This document shows positions 60,581 through 64,000 of a stretch of 64,000 nt of DNA, one piece after another. The position numbers were made by a program, and so were the translations under genes. This DNA comes from Polaribacter sp. (GTDB lineage Bacteria; Bacteroidota; Bacteroidia; Flavobacteriales; Flavobacteriaceae): the NCBI GenBank assembly GCA_020740485.1, contig DYMN01000006.1:27840-91839 (forward strand), in the 5' to 3' direction. Each line of letters opens with the position of its first letter. The first letter of the stretch is position 1. The notes beneath the pieces were generated by a model. The model made no database searches. It was not told where the DNA came from and saw nothing but the letters and a program-made list of their open reading frames with translations.

Positions 60581-61504
60581 ATGTTAGCCAAATTTTTTCA
60601 TCGTTCCGAACCTATTAGTTTTGTCTTTTTGATGATCTGGTTGGCTTTTTTGGTTTTCACTCATACCGAGAAAACAAATGTAAGTGGTATTGGCATCTCC
60701 TATTTTTTGTATTCTATTGGGCTTTTCTTTTTTTTTGTAGGACTGATGTTTTATGTTGATTTCTTAATTCAACGCTATAAGCTATCGCCCGCAAATTACA
60801 ATGCTCATTTCTTTTTTTTAATTTTATTAGGCTTGTTTCCCGATGTCATAGCCTTCAAACCAGTATTAATTTCATTGGGATTTATATTATTGGCAACCGG
60901 CAGTATTCTGAACCTCAGAAACAAAAATCTACTTTCTATAAAACTATTTAACAGTGGCTTTTTTTTAGGGATTGCTTATTTAATAGCCCCTATAAGTATT
61001 CTATATCTTGTTTTGATTTATATTGGTTATTTCGTCTATCTTAAAATCATAGATAAGAGATTGCTTATCCCTATCATAGGGTTTATTACACCCCTATTTT
61101 TAGTTTTCGCTTATTTTTATTGGAAAGACCAAGTGCCGATTTTTAAAAATTGGACTGAAATAGATATCACAACCAGTTTTTGGTGGGTAAGCGATTTTAA
61201 AACCGCTATACCCATATTCATTTACAGTGTTATTTTGGCTTTATTGACGCTCAAATATATTAGTATTGGTTCATTTTCAGAGTTGGATGAGGAAAGAAAC
61301 TACAAAATAATAATAGCTTTTTTGTTTGTAACTATCACTATACTTTTAATAAATAGCCATGCAATAAAATACCAAATCATTTGGTCTTTTTTCCCAGCCA
61401 TTTTTTTAATTGGCAATACAGTCCAGAAAATAAAGAGAAATTGGCTGAAAGAAAGTATATTCTATCTATCACTAATTACTTCTTTAATTGTATTTCTGTT
61501 ATAA
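60581..61504 (+). CDS. multi-pass membrane protein (DUF6427-like)
   Basis: MLAKFFHRSEPISFVFLMIWLAFLVF; many TM segments; next to upp. Confidence 0.75.
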   Translation: MLAKFFHRSEPISFVFLMIWLAFLVFTHTEKTNVSGIGISYFLYSIGLFFFFVGLMFYVDFLIQRYKLSPANYNAHFFFLILLGLFPDVIAFKPVLISLGFILLATGSILNLRNKNLLSIKLFNSGFFLGIAYLIAPISILYLVLIYIGYFVYLKIIDKRLLIPIIGFITPLFLVFAYFYWKDQVPIFKNWTEIDITTSFWWVSDFKTAIPIFIYSVILALLTLKYISIGSFSELDEERNYKIIIAFLFVTITILLINSHAIKYQIIWSFFPAIFLIGNTVQKIKRNWLKESIFYLSLITSLIVFLL

Positions 61505-62149
61505 CTTGTCTCCAAAGGACAAATCTCCTGCATCACCCAATCCAGGAACAATATAGCCCTTTTTATTAAGTTGATGGTCAATGGCTGCCACCCAAAGATG
61601 GGTGTTTTCGGAAAAGTGTTTTGAAATATAGTCTATTCCGTCCGCTGATGCGATAACTGACATTATATGAAGTTCATTAGGAGATCCGTGCGTTTTTAAT
61701 CCATCAAAAGTTTTAACTAAGGATTGTCCGGTAGCCAACATCGGGTCAGCTAAAATTAAGGTTTTATTATCCAAAGCCGGTGAAGCAAAATATTCCACTC
61801 TGATATCAAAACTACCGTCTTTTTCTACTTTCCGGTAAGCAGAAATAAAGGCATTTTGGGCGTGATCAAAAAAATTCAACACTCCTTGATGCAAAGGTAA
61901 ACCGGCTCTTAAAATGGAACAAATCACTAAATCATTTTCAGGTAAAAACACCTCTTTTATTCCTAAGGGTGTAACAATGTCTTTTTTTTCATAATTCAAG
62001 GTTTTGCTCATTTCATAGGCTAATATTTCTCCGATTCTCTCAATATTTTTTCTAAAGCGCATCGAATCTTTTTGAATGTTTTCATCTCTGATTTCATAGA
62101 TGAAATTATTGAGGATTGAATTTTGCTCGCCTATGTGATGAACTTGCAT
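61499..62149 (-). CDS. upp: uracil phosphoribosyltransferase
   Basis: LILADPMLATGQSLVKTFDGLKTHGSP; SILRAGLPLHQGV. Confidence 0.93.
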   Translation of the reverse strand: MQVHHIGEQNSILNNFIYEIRDENIQKDSMRFRKNIERIGEILAYEMSKTLNYEKKDIVTPLGIKEVFLPENDLVICSILRAGLPLHQGVLNFFDHAQNAFISAYRKVEKDGSFDIRVEYFASPALDNKTLILADPMLATGQSLVKTFDGLKTHGSPNELHIMSVIASADGIDYISKHFSENTHLWVAAIDHQLNKKGYIVPGLGDAGDLSFGDKL

Positions 62150-62170
62150 ATAAGACTTTTTTAGATGCGT

Positions 62171-63220
62171 TTATTTATGTAAATCTGCTGCATTTTCCGC
62201 AGGGCTGTCTGATTTGTATAGTTTCCCCATGTATTTTAAACCGTGATCCGGAAAACTCAATACAGCAAAACCTATTTTTTCATCGGGATGCAACATTTTG
62301 TATTTGATAAGAGCATCAATGGCTGCACCTCCGCTTCCCCCTATAAAAATACCTTCATTTTTCAACAAATCTTTGGCATTTTGAATACTGCTGTCATTGT
62401 CTATCTCTACACATTCGTCAATAAATTCTATTTTGAAAACACCGGGAATGATGTCTTTCCCAACCCCCTCTAAGGAAGTTGCTTTTTTCAAATCCGTGCG
62501 ATAAATTCCGGTTTCGCGAAAGGGTTTTAAAACAGAGCCTGCACTGTCAGCACAGATAATTTTTATATTTGGATTTTGAGATTTAAGAAAAGAACCCACT
62601 CCGGACACCGTTCCTCCAGTGCTGGCACTAGCAAAAAAGTGAGTAATTCTACCTTCGGTCTGTTCCCAAAGTTCTTTACCTAAACCGTTGTAATGGGCTA
62701 AATAATGATTTTCATTGTAGTTTTGATTCAAATAAAAAGCATTCGGATCTTCGGCTACAATTTTTTTTGCTACTGAATAATAGGATAACGGATCGTCCGG
62801 TTTTGCCTCTGCGGGACATTTGATAACCCGAGCTCCGAAAATTTGCAATTGTTCTATCTTAGCAGGAGCTGAACTGTCTTTTACGGTAAGCGTGCATTTG
62901 TAGCCTTTCAGCAAAGCCAAAAAAGCGATAGAAAGCCCTGTATTGCCACTGGTAGCATCTACAATGGTCATGCCCGGTTTTAACGTGCCCTCTTTTTCAG
63001 CTTGATCAATGATGTAATTTACAATTCTATCTTTTATAGAACCGGATGGATTATAAGACTCCATCTTTCCGTAGATATCACAGCCTAATTTTTTACTTAA
63101 ATGGTTTAATCTGATTAGAGGCGTATTTCCAATTATATCTAATAAACTAGCATAAACTTCTTTTGTGCTTTTGGAAATAAATAGTTCCGAATCGTTCATT
63201 TCTAAATAAAATATATACAT
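62171..63220 (-). CDS. PLP-dependent cysteine synthase family protein
   Basis: GNTPLIRLNHLSKKLGCDIYGKMESYNPSGSIKDRI; DATSGNTGLSIA; TGGTVSGVG. Confidence 0.9.
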   Translation of the reverse strand: MYIFYLEMNDSELFISKSTKEVYASLLDIIGNTPLIRLNHLSKKLGCDIYGKMESYNPSGSIKDRIVNYIIDQAEKEGTLKPGMTIVDATSGNTGLSIAFLALLKGYKCTLTVKDSSAPAKIEQLQIFGARVIKCPAEAKPDDPLSYYSVAKKIVAEDPNAFYLNQNYNENHYLAHYNGLGKELWEQTEGRITHFFASASTGGTVSGVGSFLKSQNPNIKIICADSAGSVLKPFRETGIYRTDLKKATSLEGVGKDIIPGVFKIEFIDECVEIDNDSSIQNAKDLLKNEGIFIGGSGGAAIDALIKYKMLHPDEKIGFAVLSFPDHGLKYMGKLYKSDSPAENAADLHK

Positions 63221-63260
63221 AAAGAGCTGTTTAAAAGGTGGTTAACTCTTCATGGGTTGA

Positions 63261-64000
63261 TTAATCAAACTTCTCTGTTTTCATCACTTTTTGACGCATC
63301 AAATTTACATACATTTTTGGAAAAAATTGATACATAAGTTTAGAGAGTTTTGCTGTTTTACCGTAATAGACTCTTTTTCTTTTATTTGAGAAATCTCTAA
63401 AAATCCAATTAGCTACTTCTTGAGCACTCAAAACTTCGTTAATTTCGTGTTTTCTTTCTGTTTTTTCTCTAATTTGGGTAGCGATAAACGTAGGATAAAC
63501 CATCATAATATGTATTTTATTTTCTTGTTCCGCTGCTAAAACACTGAAAAAACCTTCCATGCCAAACTTAGAAGCAGCATAAGCCGTCCTGCCTATAACC
63601 GGTGCAAAGCCTATAACACTTGAAATGTTGATAATACTTCCTTGATTTTGAATGATATCGGATAAAAATAGTTTGGTCATGTAAACCGGTCCATTCAAAT
63701 TGGTATTGATAAGATTTTGATATTTTTCTATTTCATAATCTTTGTCAAATGATTGAATATAAGTTATACCGGCATTGTTTATTAACACATCTATCGAAAT
63801 ATTTGACGCCTTTATCAATCCGCGCGCTTTAACACAGCTTTCCCAACTGCTTACATCACATTGAACGGACAAAACCGATGTTTGTGTGGTTAATTGTGTT
63901 TCTAAAGTATTTAATTTAGCGGTATCTCTCCCCAACAAAACCAAACCAAAACCTTCTTGAGAAAATTTCATCGCCATGGCTTCACCCAATCCACCGTAAG
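63261..64000 (-). CDS. SDR family oxidoreductase, 5'-truncated by the window edge
   Basis: NNAGITYIQSFDKDYEIEKYQ, YAASKFGMEGFF; frame open to the window end. Confidence 0.88.
   Translation of the reverse strand, partial: YGGLGEAMAMKFSQEGFGLVLLGRDTAKLNTLETQLTTQTSVLSVQCDVSSWESCVKARGLIKASNISIDVLINNAGITYIQSFDKDYEIEKYQNLINTNLNGPVYMTKLFLSDIIQNQGSIINISSVIGFAPVIGRTAYAASKFGMEGFFSVLAAEQENKIHIMMVYPTFIATQIREKTERKHEINEVLSAQEVANWIFRDFSNKRKRVYYGKTAKLSKLMYQFFPKMYVNLMRQKVMKTEKFD

Overview
AT-rich chromosomal window from a Flavobacteriia-like member of Bacteroidota. The taxon is inferred from TAnnTTTG promoters, the SprA/Sov T9SS translocon protein, DUF5686 and TonB-type proteins, and gene order. Most of it is housekeeping: pgi, recX-mfd, rplY-prs, ribF-folB, thrA-thrB-thrC, dgt, a TDH/KBL-like pair, gcvH-sprA-ruvA, hisGDCBHAFI(E), panB, trmB, upp and a cysteine synthase. 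There are three tRNAs (Phe-GAA, Leu-CAA, Cys-GCA). No CRISPR array, phage or IS element was seen. The most interesting locus is about 22.7-29.5 kb. It holds an exported tandem-rhodanese protein, an OprP/O-like anion porin, a tandem-rhodanese lipoprotein, a divergent Crp/Fnr regulator with a perfect FNR-type palindrome (TTGAT-N4-ATCAA) in the intergenic region, and a lipoprotein cytochrome with 11 CXXCH plus one CX4CH motif. A 15-copy 9-bp minisatellite abuts the start codon of that cytochrome. As I recall it, the gene content resembles the Geobacter ExtHIJKL conduit (rhodanese lipoprotein, porin, 12-heme cytochrome), so I propose a redox-regulated outer-membrane electron-transfer or oxyanion/sulfur module. 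Other notable items: a His-rich leader peptide (VKLSQLHHHHFHTCV) with a terminator upstream of hisG, consistent with histidine attenuation; a lipoprotein gene broken by one in-frame TAA; a likely ATT-initiated N-terminal extension of Mfd; a Cys-less (PAHR) alkyltransferase-like protein; matched palindromic repeats inside the thr and his operons; and a 13-bp duplication of the tRNA-Phe 5' end.
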